Counted from the stretch's first letter, positions 1 to 8,392 are shown. The stretch is DNA of 64,000 nucleotides from Bacillus sp. EB106-08-02-XG196 (GCF_013396335.1 NZ_JABWSY010000002.1:296-64295), one strand, 5' to 3'. A program made the numbers and translations. The notes: generated by a model from the letters alone, not told the origin.

Positions 1-532
1 TCGGTCACTCCAGACAACCTGGAGTAACCCAATTGCCTTTTCCCCATGCTCTTCGGTCACTCCAGACAATCTGGAGTTACCCAATTGCCTTTTCACCATG
101 CTCTTCGGTCACTCCAGACCACCTGGAGTTACCCAATTGCCTTTTCCACATGCTCTTCGGTCACTCCAGTCCCCCCGGAGTTACCCAATTGCCTTTTCCA
201 CATGCTCTTCGGTCACTCCAGACAACTTGGAGTGACCCAGTTGTTATTTCCTTATGCTCTTCGGTCACTCCAGACAACCTGGAGTAACCCAATTGCCTTT
301 TCCCCATGCTCTTCGGTCACTCCAGACAATCTGGAGTGACCCAATTGCCTTTTCCCCATGCTCTTCGGTCACTCCAGACAACATGAAGTGACCCAGTTGC
401 TTTTTCCCCATGCTCTTCAGTCACTCCAGACAACCTGGAGTTACCCAATTGCCTTTTCCACATGCTCTTCGGTCACTCCAGACAACCTGGAGTTACCCAA
501 TTGCCTTTTCCACATGCTCTTCGGTCACTCCA
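1..532. repeat. 52-bp tandem repeat array with internal inverted repeats
   Basis: Ten complete 52-bp units start at 1, 53, 105, 157, 209, 261, 313, 365, 417 and 469. An eleventh breaks off near 532. The array may continue left of the window. Each unit carries ACTCCAG and CTGGAGT arms around a 5-nt loop; in the unit at 313 the arms extend to 11 bp (GGTCACTCCAG with CTGGAGTGACC). Units at 1 and 261 are identical, and units at 417 and 469 differ by one base, so the array has expanded recently. Because 52 is not a multiple of 3, open frames that cross the array are a side effect of the repeat. I see no gene in it. Confidence 0.95.
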
Positions 533-590
533 ATTTCCGAACAAAAAAAAAGACTAGGATTGCTCCCAGACTTAATGTAACAAATATCTC

Positions 591-671
591 TTAATGAGTT
601 ACGTTTTTCAAGACGTGCTTCATGACAAATGCGTATATGATTACCGTTCCACCTACAAATGCAAAAGCCAT
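591..671 (-). CDS. Putative 26-aa Fur-controlled single-span membrane peptide
   Basis: A short frame of 26 codons, MAFAFVGGTVIIYAF at the start and a basic end with three His and two Lys. Residues 1-16 form one hydrophobic segment. A strong ribosome binding site, AGGAAGGTG, lies 6 nt before the ATG, and a promoter with two Fur-like boxes lies upstream. I do not recognise the family. Known Fur-controlled small proteins of B. subtilis (FbpA, FbpB, FbpC) are an analogy only. It is convergent with nothing on the left but the 52-bp repeat array, and I see no terminator hairpin after it. Coding status rests on the binding site and the promoter, so it is probable rather than certain. Confidence 0.55.
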   Translation of the reverse strand: MAFAFVGGTVIIYAFVMKHVLKNVTH

Positions 672-702
672 AAGATACACCTTCCTATCCGCTCAAATGA
701 AG

Positions 703-717
703 TGAGAATGATTTTCA
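703..717 (-). promoter_or_regulatory. Fur-like box, proximal
   Basis: TGAGAAT-G-ATTTTCA matches the 7-1-7 Fur consensus TGATAAT-N-ATTATCA at 12 of 14 positions. It lies between the -10 element (733-738) and the start codon at 671, where a bound repressor would block transcription. Confidence 0.65.
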
Positions 718-732
718 TTCTTCTTTAAAAAT

Positions 733-761
733 AGAATATCATAGTTGATAATCATTTTCAA
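733..761 (-). promoter_or_regulatory. Sigma-A-type promoter overlapped by a second Fur-like box
   Basis: On the minus strand, -35 TTGAAA (761-756) and -10 TATTCT (738-733) are 17 nt apart. A Fur-like box TGATAAT-C-ATTTTCA at 746-760 matches 13 of 14 consensus positions and covers the -35 and most of the spacer. The two boxes imply iron-dependent repression of the 26-aa peptide gene. I infer the regulator only from the site. Confidence 0.65.
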
Positions 762-771
762 CATAGAAAAG

Positions 772-1344
772 TCAATTGTCATATTTATTTAACAATTTCG
801 GCAAAAAGCGATTACAGCTTTGAAAGCTTCCTTCATATTCAGTTAGCTCCTGAAGCGCTTTTTCCTCAGCCGGTATGCGGATTGACAGCATGAGCACATT
901 TAATAGCGTAAACATGCAAGCTGTTATGTATGCACCAAACATTAAAGGTACAACCAGGAGTTCAATCGAGACAACTAAATAATTTGGATGTTTGATAAAC
1001 CTGTATGGTCCTTTTTTGACAACCTCAACATTTGGTAAAACGATGATTTTTGTATTCCAATAACGGCCAAGTACCGAAATCGCCCACACTCTGATTAGCT
1101 GCGCACTTACAAATACTGCTGCTAATAACGGCCAAAAAGAAGATAACTCACGAGAAAAGGTAACTTTTTCAAAAAGGAAGACAACAAAAAATAAAGAATG
1201 CATCAGGACGATATATTGATAATGCTTCATACCAAATTCAATCGCCCCCCGCTCCTTCATCCACTTTTCATTTCTGCGGGCAATTGCTAACTCAAGTAAA
1301 CGTTGAATAATTAAAACTGAAATAAATAGAAAAAAAGGAATCAT
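772..1344 (-). CDS. bpsB: Isoprenylcysteine carboxyl methyltransferase family protein BpsB (YpbQ)
   Basis: A 190-aa integral membrane methyltransferase of the ICMT family. In B. subtilis the homologue methylates the alkylpyrones made by the type III polyketide synthase encoded next to it. Several hydrophobic segments are visible (about 1-17, 45-60, 70-95, 140-165). The family signature GPYRFIKHPNYL sits near residues 112-123, followed by the acidic pair in PAEEKAL near 159-165. The gene starts 3 nt after the bpsA stop, and its ribosome binding site GGGGG lies inside the last codons of bpsA. The two are therefore one transcription unit and probably translationally coupled. Confidence 0.9.
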   Translation of the reverse strand: MIPFFLFISVLIIQRLLELAIARRNEKWMKERGAIEFGMKHYQYIVLMHSLFFVVFLFEKVTFSRELSSFWPLLAAVFVSAQLIRVWAISVLGRYWNTKIIVLPNVEVVKKGPYRFIKHPNYLVVSIELLVVPLMFGAYITACMFTLLNVLMLSIRIPAEEKALQELTEYEGSFQSCNRFLPKLLNKYDN

Positions 1345-1347
1345 CCT

Positions 1348-2436
1348 TTACCCCCATTTCAATAAGAGCAATTCAGAACTAAATCCCGGTCCCAGCGCCG
1401 TACAAAGTCCAAATGTCCCTGCTTCACCACCTAATTCCATAAATCTACTAAGAACATAAAGGATTGTTGCCGACGACATGTTTCCATATTGCTTTAATAC
1501 ATCAAGTGAAATGTCGGTCATTGAAGGTGGTATACCTAACGATTTGATATAAGCATCTATAACTTTTTTACCGCCAGGATGGGCAATAAAATGGGCAACT
1601 TCAGCCAGTTCCAGCCTATTCTGAGTTAAAAATTTACTTACATTAGGTTTTAGCCACTCCTCTACAATACTGGGGATATCTCGGGAGAATACCACGAATA
1701 ATCCTTGATCCCTTATATCCCATCCCATTACATCTAAAGAGTCAGGCATTAACGTAGATTGAGTATCAATGATGGCTGGTGCAGTCCTTTTAGCACTTAA
1801 TTCATCAATCCTTACTTCATTACCACAAATCAATGCACAAGCAACCCCATCAGCAAATAGTGACGTTCCAATTAGGTTACTTTTTGAATAGTCATTACGC
1901 TGGAAGGTTAAACTGCAGAGTTCAACTGAAAGCACCACAACCAAGGCATCCGGAAATGCAGTGCAATATTCAAATGCCCTCGATAAACCAGCCGCTCCCC
2001 CAGCACAGCCAAGACCCCAAATGGGGATTCTTTTGGTGTGTTCCCGAAATGGCAAATGATTCATTATTCTAGCTTCGATACTCGGAGTTGCCATACCTGT
2101 TGTTGAGATATAGAAAATCGCATCGATTTCTTCGCAGTTAATCTTTCTGGTCAAAAATGTCTCATTTTCAAGGCAGTTCACAATCGCCTGCATTCCCAGG
2201 GTTACAGCAGATTCTATATAGGCATTGTTTTTTTCCGCAAAGGAACGGTCTTCTTTATACCAATCAATCTCTTTAACGATGTGCCTTTTTTCTATTTGTC
2301 CATTTTGAAAAGCTTTAAGCAATCTTTCGATATCCTTAAAACGATCTGAAAAAAGTTCTCTGGCAAAGTCTATTGCCTGCTCTTGTTTTATCTTAAATTC
2401 CGGGACTGCTTCTGCTACTGAAAGAATTGTTGGCAT
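1348..2436 (-). CDS. bpsA: Type III polyketide synthase BpsA (alkylpyrone synthase)
   Basis: A 362-aa chalcone/stilbene-synthase-fold enzyme that condenses long-chain acyl-CoA with malonyl-CoA to give triketide alkylpyrones. The catalytic triad is visible: Cys144 in GLGCAGGAAG, His286 in FIAHPGGK and Asn319 in YGNMSS. The family loop near the C-terminus (GTFGLCTALGPGFS, about 340-353) is present, and the length is normal. The start has an AAGGGG binding site 7 nt upstream. It is followed directly by the methyltransferase bpsB, the same pair as in B. subtilis. Substrate chain length cannot be read from the sequence. Confidence 0.95.
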   Translation of the reverse strand: MPTILSVAEAVPEFKIKQEQAIDFARELFSDRFKDIERLLKAFQNGQIEKRHIVKEIDWYKEDRSFAEKNNAYIESAVTLGMQAIVNCLENETFLTRKINCEEIDAIFYISTTGMATPSIEARIMNHLPFREHTKRIPIWGLGCAGGAAGLSRAFEYCTAFPDALVVVLSVELCSLTFQRNDYSKSNLIGTSLFADGVACALICGNEVRIDELSAKRTAPAIIDTQSTLMPDSLDVMGWDIRDQGLFVVFSRDIPSIVEEWLKPNVSKFLTQNRLELAEVAHFIAHPGGKKVIDAYIKSLGIPPSMTDISLDVLKQYGNMSSATILYVLSRFMELGGEAGTFGLCTALGPGFSSELLLLKWG

Positions 2437-2506
2437 CGTTTATTCCCCTTCAATGTAGGTAATGGTATTTTTACCAAAAAAAAGGAGATGTATGTACAAA
2501 AAAAAA

Positions 2507-2527
2507 GCTTCCCTGCTAGAGGGAAGC
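2507..2527 (-). terminator. Rho-independent terminator of the 40-aa zinc-ribbon gene
   Basis: Perfect 8-bp stem GCTTCCCT/AGGGAAGC with a 5-nt loop. On the minus strand it is followed by a run of ten T (2506-2497). It lies between the small gene at 2643-2765 and bpsA. Confidence 0.9.
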
Positions 2528-2642
2528 CAACGTTTTGAAGGTTGTTGTTGTGCTCCTTGATTATAACTGAGATGCAGCAACTAATCATTACGAAAACTTT
2601 TCCAATTTTAACTTTTATGTCGTGGAGCTTTATTATCTTTCA

Positions 2643-2765
2643 CTATTTTTTAGATTGGTTCTGAACTTCAATCTTTATCTTTTTATCTGCCAAGGATCCA
2701 CAGACTTTACAAAATTCTATTTGGTTATAGAGGAGACGGCATGGTTCACAATAATATTTTTCCAT
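2643..2765 (-). CDS. Small zinc-ribbon protein, 40 aa
   Basis: Forty codons starting MEKYYCEPC. Two CxxC pairs, Cys6/Cys9 and Cys19/Cys22, are spaced as in a zinc ribbon or rubredoxin-like knuckle, with a basic tail rich in Lys. A good terminator 116 nt downstream supports a real short transcript. The ribosome binding site is weak (a GAGCG stretch about 8 nt upstream). I do not recognise a named family, so the function is open; zinc binding is inferred from the four cysteines. Confidence 0.55.
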   Translation of the reverse strand: MEKYYCEPCRLLYNQIEFCKVCGSLADKKIKIEVQNQSKK

Positions 2766-2944
2766 CAATAACACGCTCGCTTCTCGAAATTCTGTTGCAT
2801 CTATTCCATTCTATTTAAAAGTTTCAGAATTGTGACAATCATTGAAAAAACAAGCTATTCTCTTCAAGACAGTCATAATCAATTACTTTTATCACAGGTA
2901 ATAAGTGATAGTTCACATTTTAGTCACAACTGACCTACCACTAT

Positions 2945-2960
2945 TGTGATATAAATCACT
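2945..2960 (+). promoter_or_regulatory. Crp/Fnr-type box of the ba3 oxidase promoter
   Basis: TGTGATATAAATCACT matches TGTGA-N6-TCACA at 9 of 10 positions. The candidate -10 hexamer TAACAT begins exactly 21 nt downstream (2982-2987), which puts the box centre near -41.5, the class II activator position. The rest of 2766-3111 is AT-rich, with a partial GTGA-N4-TCAC palindrome near 2905 and no further gene. Confidence 0.65.
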
Positions 2961-2981
2961 GTTATATCAGTTTATTACTAT

Positions 2982-2987
2982 TAACAT
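2982..2987 (+). promoter_or_regulatory. Candidate -10 hexamer of the ba3 oxidase operon
   Basis: TAACAT matches the sigma-A -10 consensus at four of six bases and has no good -35. That would fit a promoter needing an activator at the box 21 nt upstream. Transcription would start near 2994, giving a leader of about 118 nt. Confidence 0.45.
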
Positions 2988-3111
2988 AGTAATTACCTAA
3001 GGAATGAACATTTTGTGAACTCTGAAATTTGTTATTTTTTCCTCACAATTGTTTTGTATTATGAAAGAGAACTTATTATTTAATTAATTTTTATGAAGGG
3101 AGTCTTGGGGG

Positions 3112-3261
3112 ATGGCGAAAGCGGAACTGAAAACAAATAAAAAAACAGAAATTGAAGACAGCTCTTCTCTTAAAGGGACACTGGCATCCGTTTTCTTTTT
3201 GGGAATCTTTTTAGTTGTCACATGGGTAAGTGTCTATTTCTTGTTCTTAGACCGTTTTTAA
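3112..3261 (+). CDS. Cytochrome c oxidase subunit IIa, ba3 type
   Basis: A 49-aa protein with a charged, Lys-rich N-terminus (1-21) and one membrane span (about 25-46, SVFFLGIFLVVTWVSVYFLF). This is the usual form of the tiny third subunit of ba3-type oxidases, encoded just before subunit II. Binding sites AAGGGAG and GGGG precede the ATG. The next gene begins 21 nt downstream. The identification rests on position, size and topology, since such small subunits have little sequence signature. Confidence 0.85.
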   Translation: MAKAELKTNKKTEIEDSSSLKGTLASVFFLGIFLVVTWVSVYFLFLDRF

Positions 3262-3282
3262 ATAAAGAAAGGGGAAAAAACC

Positions 3283-3759
3283 ATGCATATGCATAAGTTT
3301 GAAAAAATTTGGCTTATCTTCGGAATAGGCGCTCTTGTTGTTTTCTTATCAGTTGTAGGTGTAAGCGCTTTTTACTTAGGTAACAAGCCGCCAAGCTGCT
3401 TAACGACTATAGATCCAAAAAAGGTTGATACTCAGGCACCATTTGATAAACCTGGATTAAACAAGGTTGAAGGAAAAGAATGGGATTATGAATTAGTGTA
3501 TGTTGCTTCAGCTTTCTCCTATAATCCAGTTGAGGTCGAGGTTCCATTTGGAGCGAAAGTAAAAGTAATGGCAACTACGAAGGATGTTATTCATGGATTC
3601 CAAGTTGCTGGAACAAATATCAATATGATGCTTGAACCAGGCTACATAAATGAGATTGTTACAACGTTTGATAAAGAAGGCGAATATTTAGTGGTTTGTA
3701 ACGAGTACTGCGGTACCGGTCACCATTTAATGAGCTCTAAGATAAAGGTGGTTAAATAA
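3283..3759 (+). CDS. cbaB: Cytochrome c oxidase subunit II, ba3 type
   Basis: A 158-aa subunit with one N-terminal membrane anchor (about 9-33) and an outward cupredoxin domain that takes electrons from cytochrome c at the CuA centre. All CuA ligands are present: His104, Cys139, Cys143, His147 and Met150 (motif CNEYCGTGHHLM). The single span, rather than two, is typical of ba3 enzymes. The start at 3283 has GGGG 8 nt upstream; an in-frame ATG at 3289 is an alternative. Its stop overlaps the subunit I start by one base (TAATG), so the two are coupled. Confidence 0.95.
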   Translation: MHMHKFEKIWLIFGIGALVVFLSVVGVSAFYLGNKPPSCLTTIDPKKVDTQAPFDKPGLNKVEGKEWDYELVYVASAFSYNPVEVEVPFGAKVKVMATTKDVIHGFQVAGTNINMMLEPGYINEIVTTFDKEGEYLVVCNEYCGTGHHLMSSKIKVVK

Positions 3760-5423
3760 TGTCTAGCCAAACAACAAAATTAAAAGTTGATCCACGTGAT
3801 GGCAAGCTTGCGATGGCACACTTTTATGTTGCCTTTATTGCTCTTACACTAGGAGGGTTGATGGGATTACTCCAAACCCTGGTCCGTTCGGGCAAATTTG
3901 AGCTTCCGTGGGGTATTGATTATTATCAAATTTTAACCGTACATGGCGTTTTAATGGGACTTGTTTTAACAACGTTCTTTATTATGGGATTTCAATATGC
4001 TGCTGTCAGCCGTACAGCAGGTACTCATTCTCCAGCAGCACGCCGGATTGGCTGGATTGGCTTCTGGGTAATGACGGTAGGAACAATTATGGCTGCTACA
4101 ATGGTTTTACTTAAAGAAGCATCTGTTCTTTATACTTTCTATGCACCATTAAAAGCACATTGGATTTTTTACTTAGGCATGACATTTGTTGTTGTCGGCA
4201 GCTGGCTTGACGGTGCTGCTCAAATTATGACTTATGCTAGATGGCGCAGGGAAAACCCTGGAAAACCAAGCCCGTTATTAAGCTTTATGGCTGTTATTAA
4301 TACGGTACTTTGGATTGTTGCTACACTTGGTGTCGCTTCTACTGTATTATTCCAGTTACTGCCATGGTCACTTGGCTTAGTAGATACTGTTGATGTATTA
4401 GTCAGCCGTACACTATTCTGGTATTTCGGACATCCGCTCGTGTATTTCTGGTTACTCCCAGCTTATATGTGCTGGTATGCAATCATACCAAAAATTATTG
4501 GCGGAAAAATTTTCTCAGATTCTTTAGCACGTTTATCATTTATACTGTTTTTACTATTTTCCATTCCGGTTGGATTCCACCATCAACTAACTGAACCGGG
4601 TATTGATCCAGCTTGGAAGTTTTTACAGGTAGTTCTAACGTTTATGGTAATCATTCCATCATTGATGACTGCATTTTCATTGTTTGCATCGTTTGAAAGA
4701 TATGGCCGCTCTAAAGGAGCAACTGGACTTTTTGGCTGGTTCAAGGTTTTACCTTGGAAGGACGCTCGTTTTACCGTTCCATTTATCGGTATGGCAAGCT
4801 TTATACCAGCGGGTGCTGGCGGTATTATCAACGCTTCAAACCAAATGAACCAAGTCATTCATAATACCATTTGGGTAACAGGCCACTTCCATTTAACTGC
4901 TGCAACCTCTGTTGTTTTGACGTTCTTTGGCATTACCTTTTGGCTTGTTCCACATTTAACCGGACGTATATTAACAAAAGCAATGAACAAATTAGCTATT
5001 ATTCAAGGCTGGGTTTGGTTTATCGGAATGGCCTTTATGTCAGGTGCTATGCACTTCCAAGGACTTCTTGGCGGTCCACGACGCTCTGCCTACTCAACTT
5101 ATGGAGATTCAGCGCAAGCAATGGAATGGATTCCTTACCAAATTGCACAAGCCGTAGGCGGATCGATTCTCTTCCTTGGAATCATTTTAATGATTATCAT
5201 CTTTGTTAATCTAGCGTTCTTTGCACCTAAAGGAGAAGAAGAATTCCCTGTAGGTGAAGCAGAAAATCTTGAAGAAAAGGCTCCAATGATCTTTGAAAAC
5301 TGGAAATTATGGCTTGGTATCACAGCAGCCCTAATTCTATTCGCATACACCATACCGTTTATCGATATGATTCAAAATGCACCACCAGGCTCACCAGGAT
5401 TTAAAACATGGGGTTCTTGGTAA
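3759..5423 (+). CDS. cbaA: Cytochrome c oxidase subunit I, ba3 type
   Basis: A 554-aa polytopic heme-copper oxidase subunit of the B (ba3) family, which reduces oxygen to water and pumps protons. Ligands are visible: His62 (low-spin heme), His225 with the cross-linking Tyr229 in GHPLVYFWLLP, the CuB pair His274-His275 and the helix X pair His376/His378 in GHFHLT. The GHPxVYFWLLP form is that of ba3 rather than aa3 enzymes. The operon carries no heme-synthesis or assembly gene. High-affinity ba3 oxidases are often used at low oxygen, which fits the Fnr-like box upstream. Confidence 0.96.
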   Translation: MSSQTTKLKVDPRDGKLAMAHFYVAFIALTLGGLMGLLQTLVRSGKFELPWGIDYYQILTVHGVLMGLVLTTFFIMGFQYAAVSRTAGTHSPAARRIGWIGFWVMTVGTIMAATMVLLKEASVLYTFYAPLKAHWIFYLGMTFVVVGSWLDGAAQIMTYARWRRENPGKPSPLLSFMAVINTVLWIVATLGVASTVLFQLLPWSLGLVDTVDVLVSRTLFWYFGHPLVYFWLLPAYMCWYAIIPKIIGGKIFSDSLARLSFILFLLFSIPVGFHHQLTEPGIDPAWKFLQVVLTFMVIIPSLMTAFSLFASFERYGRSKGATGLFGWFKVLPWKDARFTVPFIGMASFIPAGAGGIINASNQMNQVIHNTIWVTGHFHLTAATSVVLTFFGITFWLVPHLTGRILTKAMNKLAIIQGWVWFIGMAFMSGAMHFQGLLGGPRRSAYSTYGDSAQAMEWIPYQIAQAVGGSILFLGIILMIIIFVNLAFFAPKGEEEFPVGEAENLEEKAPMIFENWKLWLGITAALILFAYTIPFIDMIQNAPPGSPGFKTWGSW

Positions 5424-5432
5424 AAATATAGA

Positions 5433-5457
5433 AAGGCTTCATTTACAGTGAAGCCTT
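5433..5457 (+). terminator. Terminator after the ba3 oxidase operon
   Basis: Stem AAGGCTTCA/TGAAGCCTT with a 7-nt loop, followed by a T run on the plus strand. It overlaps the last codons of the convergent EamA gene and may serve both directions. Confidence 0.85.
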
Positions 5458-6351
5458 TTTTTGTTGAATTTTTAAAGTTGTTTTAGGCAAATTAATCAGA
5501 ATCACTGATAACAGAATTATAGCCGTTCCAACAAATTGTAGAACTCCAAAGTTTTCTTTATATAGGAATACACTTAGTAACGTAGCTGCTACAGGTTCTA
5601 CAGTTGCGATAATCGATGCCTTGCTGCTCTCCATGTTCTCTAGTCCTTTTGTATATAGTAAGTATGCAATTACTGTTGGAAACAAACCCAAACCTAATCC
5701 GTAAATAATAACTTCACCACTTACTAAAATACTTCCTTTTTCAAAAAGGTCTGTAAATAGAAGTAACGTTATTGCCGCAACTAAGAACGTGTAAAAAGTA
5801 ACAGTGAATGGGCGATATTTTTCTAATGCAAATTTGCCAAATATAGTATATAAAGAGTATCCGAAGCCTGCACCTAATCCTGTTAGAATCCCAATAAAAT
5901 TCAATGATGATGTGTCCCTAAAACTAAATCCAACTATTAAAACGCAGCCTATCAATGTCCCTATTACTGCAATAATCTTCCTGTTATCCATACTTTCTTT
6001 TAAAAATAAATAAGAAAGGACAGCAACAAATGCAGGAGCAGTGTAAAGTAATATAACTGCAAATGAAAGACTCAATTGATTTATCGAAGTAAAATAACAC
6101 CAATTAAAGAGTACAATGCTGAAAATCCCCGTTCCGATAAAATATTTACTATCTGCCAAATGGATTTTCATGTGTCTCGGATATTTTGTTAAGCCGATAA
6201 TTGCTAGCAATAAAGCTGCTGTAACCACCCTCAAAGTAACTATTTCCATTGAAGTAAAACCTAAAGATGCTAGCTTTCTAACAAAAATGGCAATGATTCC
6301 CCACAAAGCCGCACTTATTGCAATAAATATAATTGGACCTATTTTTCCCAT
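5443..6351 (-). CDS. EamA-family (DMT superfamily) transporter
   Basis: A 302-aa membrane protein with about ten hydrophobic spans in two similar halves, as in EamA/RhaT transporters. The second half carries the usual VEPVAATLLSVFLYKE segment near residues 254-269. The ATG at 6351 is preferred because AAGGTG lies 10 nt upstream; the in-frame GTG at 6360 sits too close to that site. The substrate is unknown; relatives export amino acids or metabolites. It is monocistronic and convergent with the oxidase operon. Confidence 0.85.
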   Translation of the reverse strand: MGKIGPIIFIAISAALWGIIAIFVRKLASLGFTSMEIVTLRVVTAALLLAIIGLTKYPRHMKIHLADSKYFIGTGIFSIVLFNWCYFTSINQLSLSFAVILLYTAPAFVAVLSYLFLKESMDNRKIIAVIGTLIGCVLIVGFSFRDTSSLNFIGILTGLGAGFGYSLYTIFGKFALEKYRPFTVTFYTFLVAAITLLLFTDLFEKGSILVSGEVIIYGLGLGLFPTVIAYLLYTKGLENMESSKASIIATVEPVAATLLSVFLYKENFGVLQFVGTAIILLSVILINLPKTTLKIQQKKASL

Positions 6352-6415
6352 TGGGCACACACACCTTATTGTAATAACGAAGAAGGGAAATCTTATTTCC
6401 TTTCCATAGCTTCTA

Positions 6416-7924
6416 TTAATTTAGTTGATAGACCTTACCATATTTTTCGTACAAATAATCAATTAGATATTGAGCATTCAAACCTTCCCCCGTTACATCA
6501 TGAAGGATTTCTAACGGTTTCTTTTGTTTCCCATATTGGTGAATATTCTTCGTCAGCCATTCTTTGATTGGCAGCAAATTCCCTTCTTCTAATAGTTGAT
6601 CAAAGTTTGGCAGATTTTCAAGCATTTTATGCTTAAATTGAGCAGCGTACATGTATCCTAGTGCATACGACGGGAAATATCCAAAGCTTCCCCCTGCCCA
6701 GTGAACATCCTGCAATACTCCATTAGCATCATTCTCTGGGGCAATCCCTAAATATTCTTTATATAACTGATTCCAAACCTGTGGAAGATCCTTTACCTCA
6801 ATCTCACCATTAAAAAGACCCTTTTCAATTTCATAGCGAATAATAATATGGAGAGGATACGTTAATTCATCTGCTTCGATTCTAATAAGCGAAGGCTTCG
6901 ATTCATTTATTCCCCTGTAGAATTCTTCAATTGAAACGTCGTCAAACTGACCAGTTGCATATGTCTTTAATAGCTCATAATTATTCTTCCAAAAAGAAAA
7001 ACTACGACCGACAATATTTTCGTAGAAGAGAGATTGAGATTCGTGAATCCCCATTGAAGTACCTGTACATAATGGTGTTCCAATCAATTCCTTTGAAATA
7101 CTTTGTTCATATAAGGCATGCCCGCCTTCGTGAATAGTACCGAAAACAGCTGTACGAAAATCCTGTTCATCATAGTTTGTCGTTACCCGGACATCACCTG
7201 GATTTAAACCAGTAGCGAAGGGATGAACCGTTTCATCAAGCCTGCCAGCCTCAAAGTTATAACCCATTTTCCCAAGTATTTCTATACTTAATGCGCGCTG
7301 GTTTTCCTTCTTAAAGGTTTTAAAAAGATATTCTGTCCTTGGTTTGTTTGGTGAGTCAGCAATCTGTTTAACCAATGGGACAATTTTCTCCCGCAGGTTA
7401 CCAAACACCTGATCAAGGACTTCAACCTTCATACCAGGTTCGTATAAATCTAGTAAAACATCGTATGTGTTTCCTTTATGACCCCAATAATTAATGAAAC
7501 GTTTCGTCATTTCTACCAATTTCTCAAGATAAGGTCTGAACAGATTAAAATCTGACTTTTCTTTTGCCTGCTCCCAGACAGATTCTGCCTTGGACTGTAG
7601 AATGACATATTCCTTGTATTCATCCGCTGGAATTTTTTTGTTGCGCTCGTATTCTTTTTTACACTCCTCAAGAACCCTACGTGTTTTTTCAGATAGTTCA
7701 TTTTTAGATAATGTTGCTATGTATGCTGCCATATCTTCCGATGTGGACATTTTAAAAACCTCTGACGAAAGCATGCCAATTACTTCAGACCTTTGATCGA
7801 CTCCCTGCTTCGGAGCTCCAGTCCTTAGGTCCCAATAAATCAATCCAAGTGCCTCATTATAGGCACTCATCTTCTTTACATATTCTAAAAACTTCTTTTC
7901 AACTTGCTCTGGCGTAAGGCTCAT
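6416..7924 (-). CDS. ypwA: M32 family metallocarboxypeptidase (YpwA)
   Basis: A 502-aa cytosolic zinc carboxypeptidase of family M32 (thermostable carboxypeptidase 1), which trims C-terminal residues from peptides. The zinc motif HEGGH is at 265-269 and the third ligand Glu295 is in the M32 motif GIHESQSLFYEN. Length is typical. It stands alone between the EamA gene and the DUF2249 region. Confidence 0.95.
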   Translation of the reverse strand: MSLTPEQVEKKFLEYVKKMSAYNEALGLIYWDLRTGAPKQGVDQRSEVIGMLSSEVFKMSTSEDMAAYIATLSKNELSEKTRRVLEECKKEYERNKKIPADEYKEYVILQSKAESVWEQAKEKSDFNLFRPYLEKLVEMTKRFINYWGHKGNTYDVLLDLYEPGMKVEVLDQVFGNLREKIVPLVKQIADSPNKPRTEYLFKTFKKENQRALSIEILGKMGYNFEAGRLDETVHPFATGLNPGDVRVTTNYDEQDFRTAVFGTIHEGGHALYEQSISKELIGTPLCTGTSMGIHESQSLFYENIVGRSFSFWKNNYELLKTYATGQFDDVSIEEFYRGINESKPSLIRIEADELTYPLHIIIRYEIEKGLFNGEIEVKDLPQVWNQLYKEYLGIAPENDANGVLQDVHWAGGSFGYFPSYALGYMYAAQFKHKMLENLPNFDQLLEEGNLLPIKEWLTKNIHQYGKQKKPLEILHDVTGEGLNAQYLIDYLYEKYGKVYQLN

Positions 7925-7993
7925 ACTAAATCCCCCTTTTTTATAACCATTTGTATTTTATCATATTTTTCTGAAAATATAAGGATAAAAAAA

Positions 7994-8016
7994 ACAACAG
8001 AATTAAATTCTGTTGT
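7994..8016 (-). terminator. Terminator downstream of the minus-strand DUF2249 gene
   Basis: Ten-base-pair stem ACAACAGAAT/ATTCTGTTGT with a TAA loop. On the minus strand a T run follows (7993-7985). It ends transcripts from 8355, leaving about 105 nt of untranslated sequence with no recognisable gene. Confidence 0.85.
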
Positions 8017-8121
8017 AAAATGAAATTTAGGGAAAGAGGATGTTCCTGAAAAATAAAAAAGTTAAGTAAAAATGTTTTAGAGAAGTTAAATATGTTCGTA
8101 CCCGAGGTTCAGGAAACCCTA

Positions 8122-8355
8122 TTATTTTTTACCGATAGAAACTTTCCAAACCTCTGGACCTTCTTCAAGGTATTCCCAAGTAAATTGTTCAGGTCTTTCC
8201 ATCATAAACTGATACTGAAGAGGTCTTGGGTCATGGTCATTTACAATTTGCATAAATTCTCCAGAATTCAAGCCATCAAAGCCTTTAAATATAGTTGAAT
8301 GTTTTTCACGTGGCGGATAATCTGGTACATGAATAATCGTTGCGAATGTTTGCAT
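8122..8355 (-). CDS. DUF2249 domain protein
   Basis: A 77-aa soluble protein with the DUF2249 signature NDHDPRPLQYQF (about residues 38-49). DUF2249 is a TusA-like small fold often encoded near denitrification and low-oxygen genes; no biochemical role is established. The ATG at 8355 is chosen over an in-frame TTG one codon upstream; AAGGAG lies 8 nt before it. It is divergent from the plus-strand cluster with two more DUF2249 genes and has its own terminator. Its promoter holds a Crp/Fnr-like box. Confidence 0.85.
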   Translation of the reverse strand: MQTFATIIHVPDYPPREKHSTIFKGFDGLNSGEFMQIVNDHDPRPLQYQFMMERPEQFTWEYLEEGPEVWKVSIGKK

Positions 8356-8392
8356 CAATTTTCACTCCTTTTAATTTGCTAACTTCTTTTTT

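Noticed and set aside
1..532. CRISPR array
   Set aside because: The whole 52-bp unit is conserved, so there are no unique spacers and no cas genes nearby.
33..594. Open frames of 78 to 97 codons across the 52-bp array
   Set aside because: They exist because the unit lacks stops and its length is not a multiple of three. They have no ribosome binding site and simply translate the repeat in rotating frames.
2900..2930. Second Crp/Fnr box upstream of the oxidase operon (AGTGATAGTTCACA)
   Set aside because: The half sites are separated by four bases instead of six, so it does not fit the family spacing.
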